Shown piece by piece: positions 22,301 through 32,784 of a stretch of DNA of 64,000 bases; position 1 is the stretch's first letter, and every line of letters starts with the position of its first letter. The notes beneath the pieces are model-generated. The model was not told where the DNA came from and made no database searches. It worked only from the letters and a program-made list of their open reading frames with translations. The stretch is from Porphyra umbilicalis. Lineage: Eukaryota; Rhodophyta; Bangiophyceae; Bangiales; Bangiaceae. The DNA lies in the NCBI GenBank assembly GCA_002049455.2, contig KV918782.1:310001-374000 (forward strand), given 5' to 3'. The translations under genes and the position numbers were made by a program.

Positions 22301-23513
22301 CCCAAAACTTTGGCCCCAAGCCCGCATCGGCCAACGCAGCCCGGGCCCTGTCCTTGATGGTTCTGTTTGCCCTCTCGGCTACCCCATTGCTCTGGGAAGA
22401 GTACGGGGGGGTCGACTCGAAGTCGATGCCCGCGTCCGAGTACCACTTCCGCTGCGTCGCCGTGATGTACTCCTTCGCGCCATCAAAGCGGATACGTTTG
22501 GCCTTGTCGCCACACAGGCGCTCCATCATGGGCACCTTGCTGCGGATGACGGCGCCCACGTCGCTCTTGGCCTTGATTGGTACCGCCACCAACAGCCCCG
22601 TCTTCTTGTCCATGAGCGTCACGAAATGCTTGGCGCCGCCGAGCGACGCCTGGAAGGGCCCACACGTGTCCGACACTATCAGCTCCAATCGGCCCACTTC
22701 GCTGGTCGACGGCTTGTGCGGGGCCTTGGCCATCTTCCCCACCACACATGGTGGGCAGACGGCGCCTGCCACCCGCTCAGGGACCACCTCCGAGGCGGGA
22801 CGCCCGTCGACAATCTTGGCAGCCTTGGCCAGATTGTCGTACCCATGGTGGAAGAACCGCCGGTGCCACACGACGGGCACTCCGGTCTTCGCAGCGGAGG
22901 CCACGTTGGCCTTGGGCGGGGCACCACCGGCCCCCCCAATCATGTATTGGCCGCGCATGTCCAGCTCCCCGGTCGCGCCCGCGGAGTTGAGGATGCCGGC
23001 CTTGCGGACCACGTCCGCCTTCTGGAACAGGTAGCATTTGCCACCCATGAAGACTGCCGCCCCACCAGCCTTGTCCACCATCCCCACCGACAGCAGGTTC
23101 TCCTTGAGCTCGGGGACGCGCAAGGCGTCGTTGAGCGTGACGACCGTCGTGCGGTTGCCCTGTGTGGCGTTCATCATTGCCGTCCCCTTCCCGGATACCG
23201 CGGCCGTGCCGCCCGAGGCCAACGTGATGCCCGGTCCGGCCTCCTCCGTAGACGCCGCAAAGGTGCCCCGTCCGGTCGCCATATGGTGAGTGGCGCCGGA
23301 GTCGACCAGCCAGACGTCGGGAGTTGGGGCCCCGGCGTCGGCCGGGGCTCCGTCCTTGCGGGCACGGGCCATGAAGCCCATGCGGTCGGCTGGGCCCCCC
23401 CCGTCCTTCCTTGCGTCGGCCGCCTTACGGGCACGGCAGTCCTTGATGAAGTGCCCATACCTCTTGCAGTAGAAACACTTGGCTTTCTTCCTACGCTTTG
23501 GCATGGGGGTCAC
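19306..23513 (-). CDS. pol: Copia pol region (zinc knuckle, protease, integrase, RT, RNase H), fossil
   Basis: Minus-strand order starts with the CCHC knuckle CFYCKRYGHFIKDC, then the protease VWLVDSGATHHM. The pre-integrase WHRRFFHHGYDNL and the CPPCVVGKM zinc part come next. The integrase core has SDTCGPF, IRFDGAKEYI and the Glu in NGVAERANRT. Reverse transcriptase follows (LVALGCRQQPGRDYNE, CGTKQAGRLW, VHVDDILI). RNase H begins GWVDSDFAGHTKTRKSTTGF and resumes beyond the hAT insertion with the motif KTKHVDIRYHLVRD. This order is diagnostic for Ty1/copia. The region is interrupted by the 753-bp hAT element. Confidence 0.93.
19590..20342. mobile_element. hAT-type MITE inserted in the copia pol region, 753 bp
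   Basis: The left end is CAGGGGTTGTCAGGATAT and the right end is the complement of CAGGGGTTGTCATGGATAT. CAGGG is the classical hAT terminus. GTCTGCAA flanks both sides (19582-19589 and 20343-20350), a perfect 8-bp duplication, which is diagnostic for hAT. The interior is strikingly AT-rich compared with the surroundings, full of GGATA/TATCC words, and has no transposase. It is therefore non-autonomous and younger than the copia insertion. Confidence 0.95.
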
Positions 23514-24232
23514 CGGGTTCGCTCCCGCCGTGAATTCCTGGCCCCCTTGGGGCGCGGCGTCGTCGCCGCCAGCCTGAGCTGCTTCTCAACGGTCAGGAGC
23601 TTTGCCGTTGCCGACGGCAGCTTCAGCGCCCCCGGGAGGTTCTCAAGCACCGTCTTGATCATCCCGTACCCCGCCGGAAGGCCCCGCAAGATGTGCAGGA
23701 CCATCGAGTGCTCGTTTACCGCCACCCCGGCAAAGGCGAGGGAGTTGCGCAGCCCCTTGCTGCGGCCAATGTACTTTATGATCGTTTCGCCGCCGTGCAT
23801 CATAAGCACGGCCAGCTCTTGTTCCAGCTCAGCGCGACGCGAGGTGGTATCGTCCTCGAAAAGCACTTGCAGGTTGAGCCTCGCCTCGGCGGCCGTGGTG
23901 CAATCCTCGACGATGTTGAGCAAGTGCGGCTTGATTGCCATCAAGATGTCGGAGAGGGCAACCTCATTCTTTCGGTCCCACGCGGCCGCCGCCTTGGCCG
24001 CCGCTCGGCCCGTGTCAGTGTCGGCCGCTGCGGCGGCCGCCTCGGCGGCGAACCCGGCTGCGGCCTCCCCCACGGGGGTGAATCTGGGCCGCGGGGTCAC
24101 CACAACGTCCCGGACCCCGCGGTTGTTGAGGTACGCGCAGCAATAGGCCGACCACGTCCGGTAGTCCTCATCCAGCTTCTCAAACCGGGGCGGGCCGCCG
24201 CGAAACGACTCGCCCTCCATATCCCCCAGCAC
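23510..24232 (-). CDS. gag: Copia gag region, fossil
   Basis: A 240-residue gag-like protein starts near 24232 (MLGDMEGESF) and continues into the pol region. Copia-type gag features visible are FEKLDEDYRTWSAYCCAYL near the N-terminus, an acidic/Ala-rich centre, and the C-terminal helices (ELEQELAVLMMHGGETIIKY, RGLPAGYGMIKTVLENLPGA) that resemble the UBN2/gag fold. It would form the particle shell. Confidence 0.85.
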   Translation of the reverse strand: MLGDMEGESFRGGPPRFEKLDEDYRTWSAYCCAYLNNRGVRDVVVTPRPRFTPVGEAAAGFAAEAAAAAADTDTGRAAAKAAAAWDRKNEVALSDILMAIKPHLLNIVEDCTTAAEARLNLQVLFEDDTTSRRAELEQELAVLMMHGGETIIKYIGRSKGLRNSLAFAGVAVNEHSMVLHILRGLPAGYGMIKTVLENLPGALKLPSATAKLLTVEKQLRLAATTPRPKGARNSRRERTR

Positions 24233-24428
24233 GGCCGGTGCCGCGAAAAAGGGGAATTGGCCGCCGCCCTGCCGCTACGCTGCCGCAGTGGCCGGTCGCC
24301 TGTCCCCCCTCACCCCCGGGTGCGTGGATCCCCGTCCGGGCGAACGCGTCCCCACGGGTGCTAAGCCGCGGTATAGGGGAGGGGGTAAGGTGACCACTGG
24401 TCCGAAGCGCGTGCCTGGGCCCGTAACC

Positions 24429-24657
24429 TGTTGGAAAAGACGCGTTGTTTTCGTCCGTCGGGGTTCCCCACGCCGACGCCGTCGCCCCCTTGAGGGCGGC
24501 GGCCTCCTGGAATCCCGACCGACCCGATTGCACCGGTCGATCGCCCACGCTAAAACCCCACCGGCCCAGTGGACACGCTGTCTACCGGGCCCTCGCAAAT
24601 CCCACGCAAATCCCTGCCGCGGGTGCAGCCGAGGCCGCTCCGGCTCCCAGCTTAACA
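24429..24657 (-). repeat. Copia 5' LTR (229 bp)
   Basis: This is the right-hand LTR, the 5' one on the coding strand, followed outward by the CGGCG target duplication. It differs from the partner LTR at about seven positions. Confidence 0.93.
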
Positions 24658-24797
24658 CGGCGGCGGCGCCGCCGCTGCCGCTGCCGCTGCCGCTGGAAAT
24701 GACCGCCTCCTCGAGGAGCACCAGCTCCTGCCGGTCGGGAGCGAGGAAAGAGGCGTCGATAATCGGCACAGGCGGCGCGGGCGGTGACGCGGGCGCC

Positions 24798-24829
<32 letters not shown>

Positions 24830-25415
24830 TGCTGCTGCCGCCGACGGCGTCGACGCCGGCGGCGCCAGGTGCGCCTCGACATTGATGCCCGCCGCCTCGA
24901 GCTGCCGCAAGAGCGTCAAGACGCGAAGGCGGCGGGCGGAAATGACGGCCGTAGCGGCAACCTTTAGGCGCCGCCGCGCGTCCGCCACGCTCCCTTCGTC
25001 GTCGGTCGCGCCCGCGCCAGGGTCGGGGGGCATCTCTCGGGGGATCCCCATGAGCGGCGACACGCGCGGACCGCGCATGGTGGGGAGGCGCTCGAGCGGC
25101 TGTGGCCGCTAGGTTGACGCGGACCGCCACGCCGACGGCGGCGCCGCGGCGGCCGGCGCCGCCGCCGCGGGCGCGACGGGCGTGATCTCGGATGAGACGC
25201 GGGAGACGAAGGAGGTGCGCCTTGAGCCGGGCGTTCCCCCGAGGAGGGAGGACGTGCGCGCGCCGCGGTCGGCGTCAACGTCGGCGGGGGTGTCGCCCGC
25301 AAAGCCCGCCACGTGCCCGCCGAGGCGCCCGTCCGCTTCCTCTCCCGCCGGCGGGTGAAACCACGGAAGTTGGAGCGCCGCCACGGAGGTCGGCCGCTTG
25401 AAGGGGTCCTCACAC

Positions 25416-25644
25416 TGTTGAGCTGGGAGCCGGAGCGGCCTCGGCTGCACCCGCGGCAGGGATTTGCGTGGGATTTGAGAGGGCCCGGTAGACAGCGTGT
25501 CCACTGGGCCGGTGGGATTTTAGCGTGGGCGCTCGACCGGTGCAATCGGGTCGGTCGGGATTCTAGGCGGCCGCCACCCTCAATGGGGCGACGGCGTCGT
25601 CGTGGGGAGCCCCGACGAACGAAAATAACGCGTCTCTTCCAACA
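25416..25644 (+). mobile_element. Solo LTR of the same copia family, opposite orientation
   Basis: The 229-bp sequence from TGTTGAGC to CCAACA is the reverse complement of the LTRs of the nearby copia element, with scattered differences. CACAC flanks both ends (25411-25415 and 25645-25649). No internal sequence is present, so LTR-LTR recombination has removed the body. It interrupts the minus-strand Ala/Gly gene. Insertion plus duplication is 234 bp, a multiple of three. Confidence 0.93.
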
Positions 25645-25999
25645 CACACAGCAGCTGGCGGAGGAGGGAGAGCGCAACCCCCCCCTCGTCGAGGCGGCTC
25701 GCGAGGCGCGGGTCGGCGCCCGACGGGGGACCCCACCCCTCCACTGCCTGGAGCACCGCGTCGGGGGTGGAGCCCGGGTAGGGAATCGCCCGCGTCACGC
25801 CGACGGCGCCGCCGACGGAGCGGCGGGCGCGCGGCCACCCCGTCGGCGGCGCCATCGGCGCCACCGGCACCCGCAACGGCGGGGGTGGCGGCACCCCCGC
25901 GTCGGCGCACCCACCCCCCGCCGACCGCCTCGTTGGCGGCGGCGACGAGTGCAACAAGTGCAGCCGCCTCAACGTGCCGCCGACGGTCTCCTCGGTGGT

Positions 26000-27420
26000 G
26001 ACGGCGACGAGCCCGACCATCGCCGCCGCCGCCGCATGCCGCCGATTGGCGACTTGATGGCGGCGGCGACGAGCGTCACCAGTGTCGCCGCCGCCCCTTG
26101 CCGCCGATCATCGCATTGGTGGCGGCGGCGACGATCGCCATCAGCACCACCGCCGCCACGTGCCGCCGAAAGTACAGGTAGTGACGACCGCGACTCACAC
26201 GACCAGGCCTGCCGCCGCCCCTTGTCGCCGATAGTCGCATCTGTTGTCAATCGAGCGTGGTGGTGGTGAAGGTTTTATTGCCTTCTCCCTCTGTCCTACT
26301 CCCTGGGCTCGCACTTCCTGCTTATCTACCCCCAGCGCCGCCCAGGCAAGGTGCTCCGACCCCGTCCAGGGGCCGCCTTGGCCCACAGGCACCGCGCGCG
26401 CCCCAAACGTCCACACACCAAGCTCTCCCGGCGGCCGCACCCAGGGCGGCCGCCTGCCCACGTCGCCCGCTGCTGTCTCCCCTCGGTTCTCCGCTTTCAC
26501 GGAACCGACAGGGGCTGCTCATCAGCAGCGGCACTGGGACGACTGTCCTGAATGTCTCTGCCCCGCGCCCGAGCCCACCGGCTCCAACTCGCGGAGCCCG
26601 CTCCCGAGCCCACCGGCTCCCCCGCGACACTGTCCGTTGGCGGCGCGGCGGACGCTCGCCGCGTCCACCCACCCTTGAATTCGATCCCGAGTGCCCGACC
26701 CTTGTCAAGTCCGGCCAATCGCCCAAGTCCAGGGCGACGACCAATTGCTCAGTTTCCAACAGCTTCGGCGGCGGCCGCGACGAGCGCAACCAGCGCCGCC
26801 GCCGCACCTTGTTGCCGATTGTGGGTTCGGTGGCGGCGGCGACGCACGCCACCAGCACCGCCGCCGCCCCTTGCCGTTGAGTGTCGCCTTGGTGGCGGCA
26901 GCTACAATCGCAACCAGCGCCGCTGCTGGAACGTGCCGCCGATGGTCTCCTCGGTGGTGTCTGCGACTAGCGCGATCATCGCAGCCGCGGCCGCATGCCG
27001 CCGATTGGCGCCTTGGTGGCGGCGGCGACGAGCGTCACCAGCGTCGCCGCCCCCCCTTGCCGCCGGCCGTCGCATTGGTGGCGGCGGCGACAGGTGCCAT
27101 CAGGGCCTCCGCCGCTCCTTGTCGCCGAATGCCGCCTCGGTGCCGGCGGGGACGAGCGCCACGAGCTCCTCCGTCGCCACTTGCCGCGGAAAGAAAGGGT
27201 GGTTGCGGCGGCGACGCAGGCCTCCAGCGCCGCCGCCGCCACAAGACAAAGTGGGGGCGGTGGCGACGCGCGCCACCAGTGCCGCCGCCGCCGCCAGGCT
27301 ACGATCGATGGTTGGGTGGCGGCGGGGACGCGCGCACCCCACGTCGCCGTCACCTCTTGTCCCCGATATTCGCTTCTGTGGCGGCGCAGCCCGTTGTGCC
27401 GCCGCTTGCCCATTTCGTGA
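26000..27420. repeat. Imperfect minisatellite of GGCGGCGGCGACG-type units
   Basis: Units of roughly 75-85 bp recur, each with a GTGGCGGCGGCGACGAGCG-like core and a TTGCCGCCGAT-like junction. The array occupies about 26000-26241 and resumes at 26762-27420 on the other side of a solo LTR. Frames are open on both strands because of composition (VAAATSVTSVAA on plus, RRRRW with Ser/Pro on minus). The stretch ANRRHAAAAAM followed by TTEET is found on minus twice, near 26020 and 26960, so the array and the 5' end of the split gene share sequence. Confidence 0.75.
26242..26761 (-). mobile_element. Solo LTR (520 bp) inserted in the minisatellite
   Basis: The ends are TGTTGTCAATCG and AGTTTCCAACA, giving TG...CA. 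On minus it begins TGTTGGAAACTGAGCA, a typical LTR start. The flanks GCATC (26237-26241) and GCTTC (26762-26766) match at four of five bases and fall at the same point of the minisatellite unit. It has no internal retroelement parts. The slightly decayed duplication suggests an older insertion. The superfamily is uncertain, perhaps copia. Confidence 0.72.
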
Positions 27421-28247
27421 TGAGAGCCGCAGCGATTGTTGGTCCGAGACTATCTGATGAAATCATAGAACCAAGAAATCTGATGATTTTTGCCCTCCAG
27501 CCGGATCATCTCGAAAAGGTACCACACTACTGGGGCACACAAAGGGTGTGCTGGGGCGTACTGCGGCCTTGAATTTGTACCCAGAAAGTGAAATCAATGC
27601 TGTGGTGGCGCGGGCTCCACTGGCCTCTCAGAGCAAGTCTAGCCGTGCACCATTGCGCTATCGCCATTTCGCCAAATGTTTTGGCGATAGCACAGCGCAT
27701 CTCTATGGGTCAATTCCTTCGCCATATCCATAAGTGGAGCCCCATCACCCACTTCGATGGCCCATGCCTCTTGAGAGGACAAAGGAGAGCCCTTCAGCAC
27801 AACAGATCGCCTTGCAATGTATCAAGTCCCCGCATGGGGTCGCTGAAGGATGGGGCCGTTGAAGACTTAATCCTGGTGGACACGAGACATCTGTCACCCC
27901 ATCATGCCATTGACCCACGTATTTAGCGAAGAGGGTATCTTTCGCTATCCTTCTCGCTATCCTGTGCAGATTTGGCGATGGCGATGGCGCAATGGCGAGG
28001 AATATGGCGAAATGGCGCACCGATAGAGATGCCCTTCGTCATCCGCCGTCGCAGAATGGCGAAATGGCGCACCGATGGAATTGGTCTCACCAGCCGATGG
28101 AAACGCAGGCTACAAGTGGTGCCCTCAGTCCTGGTGGTGTTCTCGCCGACGGCGATGGGGTTCGGCGGGAGTCCCCATCCTGTAGCCTCGCCGGATCGCT
28201 AGTGTAGCCTCACCGGGTCGAGAGGGAAGTTCCGTGCGTAAGACGAT
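27421..28247. repeat. Inverted repeats built from ATGGCGAAATGGCG words
   Basis: Between about 27650 and 28080 the words GGCGAAATGGCG, GGCGATGG and GGCGATAG recur on both strands. The block around 27680-27740 is the inverse of that around 27998-28050, sharing ATAGAGATGC and GATATGGCGAA-like pieces. This may be a decayed palindromic MITE. The rest of the interval has no supported gene. Confidence 0.55.
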
Positions 28248-29339
28248 TCAATGCCTCGATGCAAGGCCTGGACGAGACTGGTCACCGATCAACTCCGGTG
28301 GTTCATCGCTGGATTTCTGGAACGCTGCGCTGAGCTCTACGTGGCCCTCACTGAACCCCCAGTGATACCCCAGGTCAGATCTCATCTTGACGACTGCATC
28401 TGCTGACAAGGCTGCGGCCACGCCAACGCCTCCGCTTCGTCGATGCCAACGTCGACGGACTCTCCATCGACACCTGATACGCACCTCCCCCCCAAACCCG
28501 CCGCAGTTGCTCACGGGCGCCCATACCCCCAGTCCGTCAGTGCCCTACACACCCACCGCCAGCAATCATTCGGCCGGTTACATCTCGTAGTAACTGACTT
28601 CACCGGCTTGCAGACTGCGCCCACGGCCACCCATCCAACTAGTTGACCGTAAAATAACCATCTCAAGAACGCCCCTAAATCGGGTGAAGAAGTTACTTGT
28701 CAGCCGAGGTGTCATACTTCAGTGTGCTGTTCTGTCAACCATCCGCCATGTGAAGAGCTGCAAGCCTCATGTGTGGACCCAGCACTCCTCACCATCAGTT
28801 TTTTGGAGGGCGGCACACCTTACGCGGGGATCTCGACCCTCATTTGTTGACACTGTGAGCCTTACTGGGCGGTCAATGGTCATCTGTTCTCACAGACATA
28901 GGCTGGAATCGGATCCTCAGTGGCGGCGTTCTGACTACCCGTGGCTTCGGGCGATCATCGATTGGTGCAGCGTATGTCGCTTTTCGGAGGGTCAGCCGAC
29001 GTGGAAGCTCCCGGGGGAACGGCGTCCAGTGGGCCATTGGCCCTCAATGGTACCACCTGGCCGTGCCCCCCACCCTCCGGCAGCCCTCGCGAACCCCCGC
29101 CCCCCCGCACCCCCTGCGCCTTACAGGCGTTCGGCCGCGGTACCGCTACTGCTGACGGCTACCGCCGTCGTCGCGCATCAAGGAGGGGCCGGGAGTCATG
29201 CCGGCGTCAAGGCTTCCTCTACCGCGTATGGATCCCGTCACGCCCGAGCTGCGTGTCGTTGACACCCCCCTCGCCCGTCTTGTATTTTTAATTCTCAAGT
29301 ACGTTAAGTGTCGTGAGGACTAGTAGGACAAGGAGAGTG
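28248..29339. other. Unassigned sequence
   Basis: Short open frames lie on both strands, none with a recognisable domain. A Pro/Ala/Arg-rich frame near 28941-29291 is explained by GC composition. Confidence 0.35.
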
Positions 29340-29973
29340 GTATGATGCGTGTCCCAAAAATGAGACATGGCGATTTTTTCTTTTTTTCTCGGCCCACTGG
29401 CCTTCTGCAACGGTGCGATAATGTAATGTGACCCACTCGGTCCCACTGTGCTTCCAGAACAGCCCCTGACAGTGTTAGAAGAGGCGGCACATCCTGACAT
29501 GTCATGGGGGAAAGTGTCATTCATTGCAACTTCGACAGGTGACCATCACGCGGCCCAATCAAATGCACAGATACTAAAGCAGGCATGTCCTGACAAGTTG
29601 TGCACGAAGAAAAGGGCACCACATTACCAATGAAAATGTGAAGAAGACCCCCATGTAGCCCCCTGTGAGGAAAACACAATTTGGGACACCCCTCATCGAA
29701 GCTACAATTAGCACATGAGCTTTGGCGTTGCTAACCTCTAACCCCAAGAACCTGAAAAAGACTGGCTCCAAGATCGGGGCTATCTGAGAGGTCCACAGAA
29801 CAGGGCCCACAGGCGGGTATTAAGGAGTTGTCAGCCAACCACGCATCGGGAGAGGCTCTTTCCATGGAGGTCAGTCGAGAATTATCTCGTACCCCACGCC
29901 GCCTGCCCCCGTGCAGTGATGTGTCAGTCCTTCAGAAAACGCGCATGTCTCATTTTTGGGACACGCACCATAC
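29340..29973. mobile_element. 634-bp element with about 30-bp terminal inverted repeats
   Basis: The left end reads GTATGATGCGTGTCCCAAAA and continues ATGAGACATG. The right end is the complement of GTATGGTGCGTGTCCCAAAA followed by the same ATGAGACATG. The two 30-base ends differ at one position. The interior is non-coding and AT-balanced. It is a MITE-like element; no clear target duplication was found, so the superfamily is open. Confidence 0.72.
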
Positions 29974-30290
29974 GATGTGTGCACTGCGTATCGTTTGGTC
30001 CGCCGTTCTCCCTCCGTAAATCGTCAGACATCTGATGCCCTCGAACGAACGCCCATTTTCGTCCGTTTCTTGTTCGGATTGCATCCGCCGGACGAATCGG
30101 CAATAGTTTATCCCAGCGATGGGCAGTCGTCCGGTCAGACGAGCGGCCAAACGAAAGGCCTTTCGTCCGGACAGACGTTGGGGCCCGAAATACAGCTCGG
30201 TACCATCCTCACAGTACTTATTTTGGTTGCCATATTTTCTGTAATATGGACGATGACTAAGACTGCGAAGCTAAGGACACCGGTCTGCTT
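29974..30290. other. Region rich in CGTTCG/CGGACGAA words
   Basis: Between about 30020 and 30180 the motifs CGTCCG, CGGACGAA and CGAACGAA recur in both orientations. A similar cluster is at 31490-31590. These may be remnants of one palindromic repeat family. No gene is supported. Confidence 0.4.
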
Positions 30291-30720
30291 GCCTCACAAC
30301 CTTCCCCCTCATCACCTTCCCCCTCATCACCTTCCCCCTCACCACCTTCCCCCTCACCACCTTCTCCCTCACCACCTTCTCCCTGCCCGCATAGTCCCTC
30401 TCCGCATTACCCCTCTCCTCATTGCCCCTCTCCGCATTGCCCCTTTCCGCATTGCCTCTCCCCGCCTTGCCCCACCCCGCCTTGCCGCTCCCCGCCATGC
30501 CCCCCCCCGCCTTGCGCCTCCCCGCCTTGCGCCTCCCCGCCTTGCGCCTCCCCGCCATGCGCCTCCCCGCCTTGCTCCGCCCCGCCTTGCACCCCCCCGC
30601 CTCGCCCTGCCCCGCCTTTCTCCGCCCCGCCATGCCCCGCCCCGCCTATCCCGGCCTCGCCTTGCCCCGCTGCGCCTTTCCCCGCCTCGCCTTGCTCCTC
30701 CCTCCCCACCCCTCAACGTC
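30291..30720 (+). repeat. C/T-rich minisatellite of 15-bp units
   Basis: The array opens with CACCTTCCCCCTCAT-like units and changes into CCCCGCCTTGCGCCT-like 15-bp units. The plus strand is almost free of A and poor in G, so strand asymmetry is extreme and G-rich structures are possible on minus. The 15-bp period, without stops, keeps frames open on both strands (PPRLAPPRLAP on plus, GGARRGGARRG on minus); these are not treated as genes. Confidence 0.8.
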
Positions 30721-32784
30721 ACGCACCTCTCCCCACCTGCCCCTTCTTGATCACGTCCAGACCTCGTCCGCTCCGGCCCCCCGCCCCCCGCTCATTGCTG
30801 CACCCCCCCCCACCGACGCCGCTGTCCTCCTCCGCGTTCACCGCTGTCAACATTCACAGCCATCGCCGCTCTCCCCCGTCGTAAAACTTGCGCTTCCACA
30901 ATACCGTCCTCTCGTCTACTACTTCCGTCCCGGATGCAGGAAGGCTCACGCAGCACGGTACCCAGAGTGCGTGAGTGTCGACCAGGGGAAGATGACGGTC
31001 ATGGAGATGTCAGCCAAGGCAAGGACTGCTCTGTGAGGTGTGTCGGTTGCTCTCGTAGAGCTCACCGCTCTCCTGTAATGTAGCTTCCACTTCAGACCTG
31101 CACCCCTCTCCTTGCTCTCGGCAGGGCCGTAAGACAGGCACTGTTGGGTGCCCCATGTTTGAAAAATCAAACACCGAACGTCGGCACTAATACGTACTAT
31201 AGTTTGTCTGCCGACGATGGCAGGACGCTCTCATGAAGCTCCAGGAACGCCTTCTCATGCGGACTTTGAGCTGCACAGGCACTCGAAGCTAGACTTGTTT
31301 CAGAGACTTGGTGACCTTGCCGCTAGAGGGACTCTGATTGGCCACGTTTGTCGCTGTCACGATCAGGGACTGTCATAGAAGTCGGCTTCGAGCCGGGCCG
31401 GCTGAGTTGAAGGCTCTCACAGAGGCCTGGACCGGCACCTCGCTGACAGAACTCTGTGGGCGGATTGTGACTTTCCCGGACGAGAACCGGGGAACGTTCG
31501 GCGTTCGTTCGCCGGACGAACACTCGAACGAAAGCCGAACGACTCTGTGTCGTTCGGGTTCGTCCGAGGCCGTTCGGGTTTCGTCTGAGGGCACCAGGTT
31601 TCTGACGATGTACACCCGTCCAGTGATGTGCTTCTTCTCTCTCTGCCCATGTGGCCTTTGCCGCCACGCTTTCCTCTACTGCCGCTTTTCTCCTACTGCC
31701 TGTTTCTTGCCCACTGCTCTTTTCCCTCCGCTGCCTCCTTTCCCAATACTTCCTCTTTCAGCCCTACTGCCCATTGTTCTCCTACTGTACCATGTATTTC
31801 TACAGTCTCGTTTGCCCCTACGGCCCCTGCTACCCCTACAGTCATTGTGGACGGCGCGGATGCGGACGGCGAGAGGGTGGTGCGCTGCATGTGCTGATCT
31901 CCCTGCCCTTGCTTCATTCTGGCTTTTTGGGTGCGGTACGGGTCGGGTGGCGAGGGGCGGGGGAAGAGCGCGAGGAGGTAGGAAGAGGGTGTACTACCCC
32001 CAGCCAGAGGGCGCTACAGAACCATTGAATACGAATCCAGCCCAGCAACGCTCGCAATCGTGGCACCAAGGGGGGCCACTTGACTTTTCTCAGCAGGTGC
32101 GGTGATTCCCCCAATTGGAGCTGTGAGGGGGGGGGGGGCGGCTCCCGGACATGTCGTTGAACAGTGTCAGAACCGTGCTGGCCGCGTACTGTTGCTCTGA
32201 AATGCGAATATGCCTTCTATACTGATAGTGTTGACACTGTGGAATATTGGGGTCGAATACGGCCCCATACAGCCATTTCAGACGTACTGGCACCAATCTG
32301 AAAACCGCCGGAGTAAGTCCCCGAGTAGCGTGGTATCGTTTCGAGACGATCTTGAGTCGCAAGGAATAAAAGCACCTAGAATCAGGTGACGTGTCTACTT
32401 ATAGTGCAGCATGTCAGCGTATAACAGTCAGTTGCGTTCCTGCCTTTTCTCACAATACTGGACCGTCGAAGTGGAAGCGGCACGGACGCTGCCCGAGAAT
32501 TGGATAAAAACAGGCAGTGCTCCACCGACGGAATAAAAGAGAAGCCGGCCTGTTTTGTACTCTCAAAGAAGCGGACACGTGACGAGACCACATTGGTGGC
32601 TCGTTTGGCAGGACTGTAGCAGAATGCAAACCCCACCACTTGAGCAACGTGCTGCCAACAGAGCCGTCAATGGTGAGTGCTAAGTCGTGCTCCCATTGCG
32701 ACATACCCCCGAGTTTGAGTCAAGGATCGCACAGCAGCTAAGAGAAAGCTGCGGGTGGATGTATTCTTTTATTACAAATGAATG
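30721..32784. other. Unassigned sequence
   Basis: A second cluster of CGTTCG/CGAACGAA words lies at about 31490-31590, and a run of G is seen near 32130. No open frame has a recognisable motif. Confidence 0.35.

Larger units (their letters stand above)
18956..24657 (-). mobile_element. Ty1/copia LTR retrotransposon, nearly complete
   Basis: Both LTRs are 229 bp (18956-19184 and 24429-24657), run TG...CA and differ at about seven positions. CGGCG flanks the element on both sides (18951-18955 and 24658-24662). The coding strand is minus, with gag then pol. Next to the 5' LTR, GGTTACGGGCCCAGG resembles the copia-type primer site that pairs with the anticodon-arm region of initiator-Met tRNA half-molecules. 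A hAT MITE is inserted in the 3' part of pol. Apart from that it looks close to whole. Roughly 3% LTR difference makes it moderately young, and clearly older than the gypsy element at 39309-48841. It sits inside a minus-strand Ala/Gly-rich gene. Confidence 0.93.
15887..26040 (-). pseudogene. Minus-strand Ala/Gly-rich gene of unknown function, split by three LTR insertions
   Basis: Pieces at about 26040-25645, 25410-24658, 18955-18086 and 16392-15887 lie in the same direction and abut the target duplications of three inserted elements. By coordinate arithmetic each insertion plus its duplication leaves matching open frames on both sides. The first piece starts MVGLVAVTTEETVGG (ATG 26020). The second includes HVAGFAGDTPADVD and a Leu/Arg-rich helix (ISARRLRVLTLLRQLEAAG). 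The third includes VSGDSRAGGG and SLVGLVRTASKVMDHMS. The last includes PGTVIMGRTTVSRDARELL. Composition is Ala/Gly/Ser/Pro-rich, as in the transposon accessory proteins here. It also has at least one stop and one frameshift of its own. It may be a large accessory gene of an old DNA transposon or a host gene; no domain is recognised. Confidence 0.5.

Noticed and set aside
30291-30750. A proline/arginine repeat protein gene on plus and a glycine/arginine one on minus
   Set aside because: Both arise from the 15-bp C/T-rich satellite.
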